Shown here: in pieces, positions 53,560 through 64,000 of the stretch
How positions within the stretch are numbered: the stretch's first letter is position 1
Layout of the letters: every line of letters starts with the position of its first letter
The notes under the pieces: generated by a model
The model's input: only the letters and a program-made list of their open reading frames with translations
Databases searched by the model: none
What the model was told of the DNA's origin: nothing
Source of the DNA: Gluconobacter cerinus
GTDB lineage: Bacteria > Pseudomonadota > Alphaproteobacteria > Acetobacterales > Acetobacteraceae
Reading direction: 5' to 3'
Assembly (NCBI RefSeq): GCF_002723935.1
Contig: NZ_BEWM01000003.1
Coordinates: 434,001-498,000, forward strand
Length of the DNA: 64,000 nucleotides
Position numbers and translations under genes: made by a program

Positions 53560-54972
53560 TCAGGATTTTGCTGCGTTGGAGACAGCAACTTCGGCCGCCC
53601 TGAAAAGAGCCCTCGCCTTGACCTGTGTTTCACGAAATTCGGAGTTGGGATCGCTGTCCGCGACCACACCACAGCCGGCCTGAACATACATCTGGCCATT
53701 TTTGAGAACGGCCATACGAAGGCCGATGCAGGTATCCATTTCTCCGTCTGCTCCGAAATATCCGACGCATCCTGAGTATGGTCCCCGGCGGGTTGGTTCC
53801 AGCTCATCGATGATCTGCATGGCGCGGATTTTTGGCGCTCCGGTCAGGGTTCCTGCCGGGAATGCCGCGACGAGGGCATCCATAGCCGTCTTGCCTGCTT
53901 TGATCTGCCCTGTGACGGTTGAAGAGATGTGCATCACATGGCTGTAGCGTTCGATCACGAACTGATCCGGCACTTCTACTGTGCCAAGTTCGGAAACACG
54001 TCCGACATCGTTGCGGCCCAGATCAATGAGCATCAGATGTTCAGCCAGCTCTTTCTTGTCGGCGAGCAGTTCTCTCTCGAGTGCCAGATCATGTTCCCGA
54101 TCTGTTCCACGAGGGCGTGTCCCGGCTAGCGGACGAACCGTGACTTCCCCTTCCCTCAAGCGAACAAGAATTTCGGGGGAAGATCCGACCAGCGCGTAAT
54201 CTTCTAGCTCCATCAGGAACAGGAACGGTGCTGGATTGACGCGGCGCAGGCTGCGATAGAGGGCAAGCGGTGAAAGTGGAAACGGTGTCGTAAATCGCTG
54301 GCTCGGGACAATCTGGAAGGCATCTCCAGCCGCGATGTAATCCTGTGCCTTGCGGACGTTCGCTTCAAACTGCTCCTGCGTCATATTGCAGGACGGCGGT
54401 GCCAACTCACTTCCTGCTGGAAGTGTCTCGCTGGCATTTTCCAGTGGAGCAGCAAGGGCTTCACGCGCGCGATCCAGAAGCGCATGGCCTTCTGCTTCCG
54501 TCATTGAGCCCCGGATAGGCACTGCCAGGGTCAGCTCATCACGCACGGAATCAAAGACCGCGAAGAGCTGCGGACGGATCATGATCCCTTCCGGCAGGTC
54601 CAGATCGTTGACGGGAGCATTTGGCAGAAATTCCATCTGCCGCACCATATCGTATCCCAGAACGCCGAAGACCCCGCCGATCATGGGAGGCATATCGACC
54701 GGCAGCGTCATCTGGCTCTGGTCGATAATGTCCTTCAGGGTCTCCAGCGGGTTGCCCTCCAAGGGCGTCCCATCCAGAACCGCTTCACCGTTACGGCACT
54801 TCCAGACCAGATCAGGCAGAAGCGCAATCACGGAATATCGACCACGCGCGGCTCCCCCCTCCACACTCTCCAGAAGCATCCGATACGGATCATCAGAGAG
54901 GCGTGACAATCGAAGGTAGGCTGAGACAGGCGTTAGAAGGTCTGCGGCTTCAATGCTGTGAACGATGCTCAT
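53560..54972 (-). CDS. trpE: Anthranilate synthase component I
   Basis: A 470-residue chorismate-using enzyme. LTPVSAYLRLSRLSDDPYRM and LLESVEGGAARGRYSVIALL form the N-terminal tryptophan-binding region with the LLES motif, a sign of feedback control. The C-terminal domain has RPLAGTRPRGTDREHD, LIDLGRNDVGRVSE, AAFPAGTLTGAPKIRAM and GCVGYFGADGEMDTCIGLRM. The ATG shares a base with the stop of the PpiD-like gene, so no separate trp leader lies directly before it. Confidence 0.94.
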   Translation of the reverse strand: MSIVHSIEAADLLTPVSAYLRLSRLSDDPYRMLLESVEGGAARGRYSVIALLPDLVWKCRNGEAVLDGTPLEGNPLETLKDIIDQSQMTLPVDMPPMIGGVFGVLGYDMVRQMEFLPNAPVNDLDLPEGIMIRPQLFAVFDSVRDELTLAVPIRGSMTEAEGHALLDRAREALAAPLENASETLPAGSELAPPSCNMTQEQFEANVRKAQDYIAAGDAFQIVPSQRFTTPFPLSPLALYRSLRRVNPAPFLFLMELEDYALVGSSPEILVRLREGEVTVRPLAGTRPRGTDREHDLALERELLADKKELAEHLMLIDLGRNDVGRVSELGTVEVPDQFVIERYSHVMHISSTVTGQIKAGKTAMDALVAAFPAGTLTGAPKIRAMQIIDELEPTRRGPYSGCVGYFGADGEMDTCIGLRMAVLKNGQMYVQAGCGVVADSDPNSEFRETQVKARALFRAAEVAVSNAAKS

Positions 54973-56909
54973 CACTGCGCTCCGCCTGCGTTCCCCGGTG
55001 ACGTGGACGCCACGACCTGATTGAAGAGGTTGGTGTTCAGGTGCGACACCGGCACTGTTTTTTCAAGGCTGGCGTCCAGGGCCGCAGGGATATCAGCCTG
55101 AAGAGCCTGAACGTACTGGGCCGACAGCTCCTTTTGCAGAGAAGCAGCATCTGCTTCCGCGCCCGGCTTCTGCCCTGTCACGTTGACGATCCAGAAAGCA
55201 TCCGGCCCTTCATACATGCCTGTTGTGCCGACCTTCAGGCCGAATGCTGCACGAAGAACATTCTGAGGAAGAGACTGGTCCGGGTGGATGCGTGAAATTG
55301 TCACATCCTTGCGAAGGCTGGACGCTTCAGTCTGACCGTCGAGTGCCTTTGCCAGTGTGCTTTTCTTGGCTTCCGTGAACAGGGCCGTGGTGCGTGTGTC
55401 AGCGGCATGACGCTGCTGCTCGGCGGTCCAGGCCTGAACGATCTGATCCCGCACATCAGCGAACGGGCGGCGTGTTCCAGGATGGACTTCGTCTACCACT
55501 ACGGCGAAGGCAGAGCCATCCGGGCCGTTTACAACAACTGGCTGGGCATCTTTCTTCTGAGAGAAGATATGCTGAACGATGGACTGACGCAGGCCTGCGT
55601 CGCCCGGGATTGGTGCCGGGGTTCCGTCCTGCATCAGGCCATGGGAATCAAGTGAGCCAGCTGCTGGCACCGCACCAAGGTTGGATGGAATTTTCTCAAG
55701 CGTTGTGGAGCCTGCAATCGCGTCCTGAAACTGCTTCAGGCGCGCCTGAAGTGCTTCGGGAGCTTCCTGCTTCTGGACCTGATCGCGCAGTTCAGGCTTA
55801 GCCTGCTCGAAAGTGGTCTGATGAGGGGCGACGACATCCGTGATGTTGAATACGACCCAGCCTGCTGCCGTTTTCGTCGGACCACTGATCTGATTGGCGG
55901 GCGCTCCAAAAGCTGCCTTGGCGAGTTCGGGGTTAGGAATGTCGCTCTCGCGGACGTGCGGAAGAGCGACAGCCGCGGCATCCGGATAGGCCTTCTGGAT
56001 CGCGTCCCACGCATTGGTGTTGCGCCATGCCGTAGCCGCAGCATTGGCTTTGCTTTCGTCCTGGAACGTCAGAACCTGGAGCGTGCGTGTTTCCGGCATG
56101 TTGTACGTGCGGGACTGAAAATCATACAGCTTGTGTAGAACGTCATCCGGCACTTCAATCGTCTTGGCGACGCTGTCCGCCGTCATTATGACCATCTTGG
56201 CATGACGATATTCCGTGGTGCGGAAATCCTGCGGATGATTGTCGTAATAGCGATGAAGCTGCTCGTCGGTTGGGGCCGCTGACACTGCTGTTGAGGTGAA
56301 CGGAACGCGCAGGACATCCATGACGCGCTGATCTGCATCGAAGGCGAACAGACGGTTCAGAAGGGACACTGGTGCCTGAACGGAAGCGCCCATTCCCTGA
56401 AGCAGGGCACGGGAAATGATGTCCTCGCGAATCATCTGGATCAGGCGTTTTTCTGTAATGCCAATGCGGGCCAGTCGGTCATTCAGCATGCTGCGATCAA
56501 ATTGACCTGCTGCATTGTGAAAAGCCGGGATTGCGAAGATTTCTTCACGGATCAACTCATCTGGCACAACCATGCCGGCACGCTCGCCTGCAAGTTGTAC
56601 CTCATTTTGGATCACGAGATTGTGAAGAACCTGACGCGCAATCTGCTGCTTCGTGCCGTCCGGCAGATGCGACGGATCAGATAGTCCCATCTGCTGGGCT
56701 GCCGCTGGTAGCTGTGCGGAGAGTGCCCGTGCAAGGTCATCCGGCGTGATCGTTCTGTTCCCGATCGTGACGATCGTATTGGAGCTGCTCGTCCCCATAT
56801 TGGAATAGACGTCTCCTACACCCCACCCGATGAAGGCCAGGAAAATCAGGATTGCGGCGGCACGGCCGGCCCAGGAGTCAACAAGGAGGTGGCGTAGGGT
56901 GGTAATCAT
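54972..56909 (-). CDS. PpiD-like SurA/PPIase membrane-anchored foldase
   Basis: A 645-residue protein with one N-terminal membrane segment (RAAAILIFLAFIGWGVGDVY), then a SurA-type N-terminal chaperone domain (IQNEVQLAGERAGMVVPDEL) and a parvulin region around residues 240-410 (TEYRHAKMVIMTADSVAKTI). It should face the periplasm and help outer-membrane protein folding. The ATG at 56909 is chosen because it puts the membrane anchor near the N-terminus. It is coupled to trpE downstream. Confidence 0.88.
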   Translation of the reverse strand: MITTLRHLLVDSWAGRAAAILIFLAFIGWGVGDVYSNMGTSSSNTIVTIGNRTITPDDLARALSAQLPAAAQQMGLSDPSHLPDGTKQQIARQVLHNLVIQNEVQLAGERAGMVVPDELIREEIFAIPAFHNAAGQFDRSMLNDRLARIGITEKRLIQMIREDIISRALLQGMGASVQAPVSLLNRLFAFDADQRVMDVLRVPFTSTAVSAAPTDEQLHRYYDNHPQDFRTTEYRHAKMVIMTADSVAKTIEVPDDVLHKLYDFQSRTYNMPETRTLQVLTFQDESKANAAATAWRNTNAWDAIQKAYPDAAAVALPHVRESDIPNPELAKAAFGAPANQISGPTKTAAGWVVFNITDVVAPHQTTFEQAKPELRDQVQKQEAPEALQARLKQFQDAIAGSTTLEKIPSNLGAVPAAGSLDSHGLMQDGTPAPIPGDAGLRQSIVQHIFSQKKDAQPVVVNGPDGSAFAVVVDEVHPGTRRPFADVRDQIVQAWTAEQQRHAADTRTTALFTEAKKSTLAKALDGQTEASSLRKDVTISRIHPDQSLPQNVLRAAFGLKVGTTGMYEGPDAFWIVNVTGQKPGAEADAASLQKELSAQYVQALQADIPAALDASLEKTVPVSHLNTNLFNQVVASTSPGNAGGAQ

Positions 56910-57032
56910 AGGGTCAGGACGGATCCGGATGGCGGGATGGTGCGGACGGGGAAGGCCCGCTAGAACTTGCCGCACCATAATGTCGTGAGCCGCGCTTGAC
57001 CAGAAGCTGACAGGCCACCCCCAGGAGGAAGC

Positions 57033-57827
57033 ATGAATGTAACGCCGAAACTCGTCATCGGGAACTGGAAGATGAATGGCTTGCGGGAGGCGTCACTGCA
57101 ACTTGCAACAGCTGTGGCCGAAGGTGCGCGTTCGCTGCCTGACGATGTACGGATGGTCATTTGCCCACCCTTCACGCAATTGGATCGTGTGGCTGAGGCA
57201 CTTGAGGGCGCAGGAGCATCATTAATGCTGGGAGCGCAGGACTGTCATACTGCGGTTTCCGGTGCTCACACAGGTGATATTTCGGCTGAAATGCTCGCCG
57301 ATACAGGCGTGCGTTATGTTCTTCTGGGGCATTCGGAACGTCGGCAGGCCCATGGTGAAAACGACGCTTTGATCAGGCAAAAGGTGCAGGCGGCAGAAGC
57401 TGCCGGGCTGATTCCTGTTGTCTGTATCGGGGAAACGATGGCCGAGCGGCAGGATGGTCGTGCGGCAACAGTTCTGGCCAGTCAGATTGACGGTTCTTTG
57501 ACCGATAATTTCAATGGCGTGCTGGCGTATGAGCCTGTCTGGGCGATTGGAAGTGGCGTTACTCCATCCCGGGAAGAGCTTGAACGGACGCTGCTTTTGT
57601 TGCGTGGTCTGTTGCAGTCCCGTCTCAAGATGGATGACATTCGCGTGCCAATCCTGTATGGCGGCTCCGTAACACCGGCCCAGGCGCCGACTATTCTTTC
57701 CATCGGGGTGCTTGGCGGAGTGCTGGTTGGTAGTGCCAGCCTGGAGGCCAGAAGCTTCCTGCGCATTGCCGAAGCGGCATCGCTCCGTCTCTCATCCCAA
57801 CCATTGTCCGGACCATATCGTTCATGA
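57033..57827 (+). CDS. tpiA: Triosephosphate isomerase
   Basis: A 264-residue TIM-barrel enzyme. KLVIGNWKMNG has the substrate Lys, YVLLGHSERRQAHGENDA the catalytic His, VAYEPVWAIGSG-type LAYEPVWAIGSGVTPS the catalytic Glu, and VPILYGGSVTPAQAPTIL the phosphate loop. A CCAGGAGG ribosome site is directly upstream. Its end overlaps secG by four bases. Confidence 0.96.
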   Translation: MNVTPKLVIGNWKMNGLREASLQLATAVAEGARSLPDDVRMVICPPFTQLDRVAEALEGAGASLMLGAQDCHTAVSGAHTGDISAEMLADTGVRYVLLGHSERRQAHGENDALIRQKVQAAEAAGLIPVVCIGETMAERQDGRAATVLASQIDGSLTDNFNGVLAYEPVWAIGSGVTPSREELERTLLLLRGLLQSRLKMDDIRVPILYGGSVTPAQAPTILSIGVLGGVLVGSASLEARSFLRIAEAASLRLSSQPLSGPYRS

Positions 57828-58174
57828 CCACTTTTCTGCTTGTCATCAATCTGCTGGTCACACTGGCCCTGATCGGTACGATCCTGATCCAGCGCAGTGA
57901 AGGCGGCGGCCTCGGCATCGGTAGCAGCCAGGGCATGGGCTCCTTCATGACTGGCCGCGGCACGGCAACGCTGCTGACGCGTGCGACATCTGTGCTCGCT
58001 GGCGTTTTCATGCTGCTCTGCCTCGTTCTGGCCCTTCTGAACCGCGGTGCTTCCTCGGGTGTCGGCGGCCATGATATCCTTGCAGATCCGCCTGCCCCGG
58101 CTGCTGCAATGACGGCTCCTGCTGCGCCTGCAACCCCTGCTGCTCCGGCTCCTGCCGGGACGCCTGCTCACTAA
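57824..58174 (+). CDS. secG: Preprotein translocase subunit SecG
   Basis: A 116-residue small membrane protein with two hydrophobic segments (FLLVINLLVTLALIGTILIQ and VLAGVFMLLCLVLALLNRG) separated by the conserved RSEGGGLGIGSSQGMGSFM. The C-terminal tail is Ala/Pro-rich. It is the accessory subunit of the Sec channel. The ATG overlaps the tpiA stop by four bases, and pyrG follows at 63 bases, a gene order widely conserved in Alphaproteobacteria. Confidence 0.94.
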   Translation: MTTFLLVINLLVTLALIGTILIQRSEGGGLGIGSSQGMGSFMTGRGTATLLTRATSVLAGVFMLLCLVLALLNRGASSGVGGHDILADPPAPAAAMTAPAAPATPAAPAPAGTPAH

Positions 58175-58227
58175 CTGAATCGGGAAGCATCTCGACGCTT
58201 CCCCTCGCCCCCACCTTCGGTGTATGA

Positions 58228-60676
<2,449 letters not shown>

Positions 60677-60689
<13 letters not shown>

Positions 60690-61162
60690 TTCTGTAAAGG
60701 TGCCAGGGCTGCCATGAGGAGACTTATGACAGCCCCCACCGTCAGAACGCCTCTTAGGGGCATGTACCCCGGTGGCAGCGCGCCATTCTTCCAGGCCATT
60801 CGTTCTACAGCAAACGTTGCCAGAAAACCGATAACCTCAAGCAGGTATCCGGCGCGCAGTCCTCCAAGCAGTCCGACGCACAGTGAAAGCCATGCCCAGA
60901 GTGCAGGGCAGACTCCCAGAAGGAGTCTCTGGCGGTCGCGATCTGCTGTTCCCTGAACTGTGATGATATCTGGCCGCTCCATGGCGAGGCCCCAGTGGAC
61001 TGCACCGAGAAAAGACAGGATGCATGCCCCATAGGCCAGAAGAATAACGGTTAGGTGCGGGAGTGGGGAGAAAAGTCCGGCGAGGAAAATCCACCCTCCA
61101 AGGGTCAGGAAAGGTATAAGTCCTGCCAAACCGAGGATCAGGGCGAAGAAAGGAAGACGCAT
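60677..61162 (-). CDS. DUF3429-like membrane protein
   Basis: A 161-residue protein with about five hydrophobic segments (FFALILGLAGLIPFLTLGGW, LTVILLAYGACILSFLGAVH, LLGVCPALWAWLSLCVGLL, and two more). The core YGACILSFLGAVHWG is the mark of the DUF3429 family, which has no assigned function. The ATG at 61162 is chosen because it begins just before the first segment. The end overlaps kdsA convergently by 13 bases. Confidence 0.75.
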
Positions 61163-61174
61163 GTCGTCGATTGA

Positions 61175-62545
<1,371 letters not shown>

Positions 62546-62555
62546 TCAACGAACG

Positions 62556-62583
62556 CCGGCCTCCATTTAGGAGGCCGGTTTTA
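62556..62583 (+). terminator. Rho-independent terminator after eno
   Basis: CCGGCCTCC and GGAGGCCGG form a perfect nine-base stem around ATTTA, followed by TTTTAT, starting 11 bases after the enolase stop. Confidence 0.85.
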
Positions 62584-62692
62584 TATGCGCGCTAAAATAA
62601 TCTACTGTCTTGAACAACAGTGATTGTTTCGCAGCCTCTCTCTGAGCTAGATTGTTGGGAAGTTTTCAAGCCAAGGGAGCCTGTTACCCCGC

Positions 62693-63022
62693 GTGAGACC
62701 CGTCAGACTTATCAAACGTGCCATCCGCGCGGTTGCTCCCCCTGTGCTCTTTCTGTCCCTGACCGCTTATTTCGGGTGGAACGCCCTTCACGGCGCTCAT
62801 GGTATCCGTGCCTATCAGGATCAGCTTGTGCTTCAGCAGCAGGCTATCCAGGCGCAGCAGGATGCCAAGGATGAACAGGCGGTGTGGCACCGTCGCGTGC
62901 TGGCTCTGAAAGAGAAAGCTCTTGACGCTGACATTCTGGATGAACGTTCCCGTGCCATGCTCAATCTGACGCGTAACGGTGATATCGTTATCCCCTATGG
63001 TCCGCACGACAAACTATTTTAA
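62693..63022 (+). CDS. ftsB: FtsB-like septum formation initiator family protein
   Basis: A 109-residue inner-membrane division protein. It starts at a GTG with GGGAG about 13 bases upstream. One membrane segment (VAPPVLFLSLTAYFGWNAL) is followed by a coiled coil (QDQLVLQQQAIQAQQDAKDE), the usual FtsB/DivIC layout, then a conserved region EKALDADILDERSRAMLNL. Linkage with eno is conserved in many Proteobacteria. Confidence 0.88.
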   Translation: MRPVRLIKRAIRAVAPPVLFLSLTAYFGWNALHGAHGIRAYQDQLVLQQQAIQAQQDAKDEQAVWHRRVLALKEKALDADILDERSRAMLNLTRNGDIVIPYGPHDKLF

Positions 63023-63046
63023 GAGCCGTTCTCGGCTCTTTTTTTT
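63021..63046 (+). terminator. Rho-independent terminator after ftsB
   Basis: AAGAGCCG and CGGCTCTT form an eight-base stem around TTCT, followed by a run of six T beyond the stem. It overlaps the ftsB stop codon. Confidence 0.85.
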
Positions 63047-63084
63047 ATGTTCGGGAAAGTCTATTCGTCAGAAATTGAGCCAAT

Positions 63085-63114
63085 AAAAAAGGCGACCCAA
63101 AGGCCGCCTTTTTT
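63085..63114. terminator. Terminator between ftsB and rpmG
   Basis: AAAAAAGGCG (63085-63094) pairs with CGCCTTTTTT (63105-63114). The A- and T-runs make it usable on both strands; on the minus strand it lies 23 bases beyond the rpmG stop. Confidence 0.8.
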
Positions 63115-63137
63115 AACGTCGTATGATCCGCGAGATC

Positions 63138-63305
63138 TTACTTGATCTTGGCTTCGCGGAAGGTCACGTGCTTGCGGGCAACCGGGTCATACTTACGGAC
63201 TTCCATCTTGCCCGTAGCAGAACGTGCGTTCTTCTTCGTGACGTAGAAGTAGCCGGTGTCAGCCGACGAGACGAGACGGATCTGAATAACGTTGCTTTTT
63301 CCCAT
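63138..63305 (-). CDS. rpmG: Ribosomal protein bL33
   Basis: A 55-residue basic ribosomal protein. [40 protein letters not shown] and [13 protein letters not shown] are the complete family pattern. No zinc-binding Cys pairs are present, so this is the zinc-free form. The ATG at 63305 has a GAGGG site; the longer frame adds only non-homologous residues. A possible promoter lies at 63378-63406. Confidence 0.95.
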   Translation of the reverse strand: MGKSNVIQIRLVSSADTGYFYVTKKNARSATGKMEVRKYDPVARKHVTFREAKIK

Positions 63306-63377
63306 GATACCCTCGGGCTTGCGCCGTCCTGATGCCGCTCGCAAGTGCCAAAGCAGCAGGTTGATCTAGTTCGGCGC

Positions 63378-63406
63378 AACATGCTGATTTGTATGTCCTA
63401 GGTCAA
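63378..63406 (-). promoter_or_regulatory. Possible rpmG promoter
   Basis: On the minus strand TTGACC (63401-63406) and CATGTT (63378-63383) are 17 bases apart. The -35 matches in five of six positions and the -10 is weak. The leader would be about 65 bases. Confidence 0.4.
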
Positions 63407-63504
63407 GGCTTTCTGAAGAAAATCCAGGGATAAGGTGCATTTTTCCGCAAAAACCGGGGTTTTTAGCCAGATAAAAGCTTTGTTGATGCCTGGTAGATGT
63501 TCTT

Positions 63505-63533
63505 GCAGGTGGACGAACGGGAACCTATAAGGA
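63505..63533 (+). promoter_or_regulatory. lexA promoter
   Basis: TTGCAG (63505-63510) and TATAAG (63528-63533) are separated by exactly 17 bases. The -10 lies within the SOS box, so LexA would block its own promoter. The predicted RNA start is about 63540, 73 bases before the ATG. Confidence 0.65.
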
Positions 63534-63537
63534 ACAA
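63523..63537. promoter_or_regulatory. SOS box (LexA operator), alphaproteobacterial type
   Basis: GAAC-CTATAAG-GAAC, which is GTTC-N7-GTTC on the other strand, the known LexA site of Alphaproteobacteria. A further GAAC stands at 63517-63520. The box overlaps the -10 of the lexA promoter. Confidence 0.8.
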
Positions 63538-63612
63538 AAGAGCGTCGCATAAGTTTATGCAGTGTCTCAATCTTCAGATTTTGCCTCCACCGAGGCGCAT
63601 GGGAGCGCCTGT

Positions 63613-64000
63613 ATGCTGACGCGTAAGCAGCACCAGCTTTTGCTATACATTGACGAACATCTTCGGCGGACGGGCTATTCCCCTTCCTTCGATGAAATGA
63701 AGGACGCCCTCGAACTTCGTTCCAAATCAGGAATTCATCGCCTCATCTCCGCCCTTGAAGAGCGTGGCTTTCTGAGACGGCATCACCATCGTGCAAGAGC
63801 GCTTGAAGTTCTGCGTTTGCCGCATATGGGGCTTGAGGCCCCGGTTGTGGATGCTGTGGCTAATCCGGCGCCTTTCGTTCCAACAGTTGTTGAGGGTGGT
63901 CGTCAGGATCTTCCCGGGACATTTTCTGAGGCGCCCCGCTCTCCCGTTGAGAACACAAGCGTTCAGCTTCCACTTTACGGACGTATTGCTGCCGGCCTCC
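63613..64000 (+). CDS. lexA: LexA SOS repressor, N-terminal part
   Basis: The first 129 residues are in the window; the gene runs off the end. [40 protein letters not shown] and [15 protein letters not shown] make the winged-helix DNA-binding domain in the alphaproteobacterial form. After a longer, Pro-rich linker (residues about 72-115), [11 protein letters not shown] begins the region that carries the Ala-Gly self-cleavage bond. The catalytic Ser and Lys lie beyond the window. The box and promoter upstream indicate autoregulation. Confidence 0.95.
   Translation, partial: MLTRKQHQLLLYIDEHLRRTGYSPSFDEMKDALELRSKSGIHRLISALEERGFLRRHHHRARALEVLRLPHMGLEAPVVDAVANPAPFVPTVVEGGRQDLPGTFSEAPRSPVENTSVQLPLYGRIAAGL

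Larger units (their letters stand above)
63306..63612. other. Divergent gap between rpmG and lexA
   Basis: No gene is visible in this 307-base gap. It holds the candidate rpmG promoter on the minus strand, the lexA promoter and an SOS box on the plus strand. The middle (63410-63480) is A/T-rich with no further feature recognised. Confidence 0.6.

Overview
The window reads as chromosome of an acetic acid bacterium (Acetobacteraceae, most like Gluconobacter). This assignment rests on protein character and gene order: an E1-beta subunit with its own lipoyl domain, the run pdhA-pdhB-pdhC-lpdA-lipA-COQ10-like, a GAAC-N7-GAAC SOS site in front of lexA, and purS/purQ/small purL with an extra secreted protein. 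No rRNA, CRISPR array or insertion sequence was seen. || Region 1 (1-18391) is the integrase-side part of a lambda-like prophage; its other end lies beyond position 1. It sits against the 3' end of a tRNA-Val(CAC) gene (18392-18466). A central immunity region (about 11000-12016) holds a rightward CI-like repressor, a convergent secreted 'moron' protein, and four copies of a GTGGG-N5-CCCAC operator, two on each side. The leftward operon (11002 down to 1) runs from a Cro/YdaS-like regulator through small HTH proteins, DnaB helicase, a replication protein whose gene contains three tandem palindromes (candidate phage origin), a DUF6362 protein, terminase small and large subunits, a gpZ-like protein, gpW, portal and the start of an S49 protease. 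The rightward operon (12016-18240) is a chain of small, mostly unknown proteins joined by start/stop overlaps and ends with an excisionase-like protein and a tyrosine integrase. The layout is lambda-like: lytic replication and head genes on one arm, xis/int and accessory genes on the other. || Region 2 (18589-27247) is an envelope/glycan region: an acyltransferase, a GT2 enzyme with its own sigma70-type promoter, a 624-residue protein of unknown function paired with an ELM1-family protein, a DEAD-box helicase, and two overlapping GT4 glycosyltransferases. || Region 3 (27417-34159) has argE with a coupled AstE/aspartoacylase-like gene, then glyA, an amino-acid permease, hemB, a YraN protein that seems to need a non-ATG start, and a small secreted protein. 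|| Region 4 (34317-40773) has bolA-grxD and the purine genes purB, purC, purS, a Rap1a/Tai-like secreted protein, purQ and purL. || Region 5 (40855-43829) is terC, a soluble lytic transglycosylase and cinA, closed by a terminator. Region 6 (43855-50740) is the pyruvate dehydrogenase/lipoate block. Region 7 (50871-56909) is a PpiD-like foldase joined by overlapping stop and start codons to trpE, followed by trpG-trpD-trpC. Region 8 (57033-63305) is tpiA-secG-pyrG-kdsA, a DUF3429 membrane protein, eno, ftsB and rpmG. The window ends inside lexA, which has its own SOS box. || Everything is read by eye from sequence and remembered family features. No database search was run, so family names for small phage proteins are tentative.
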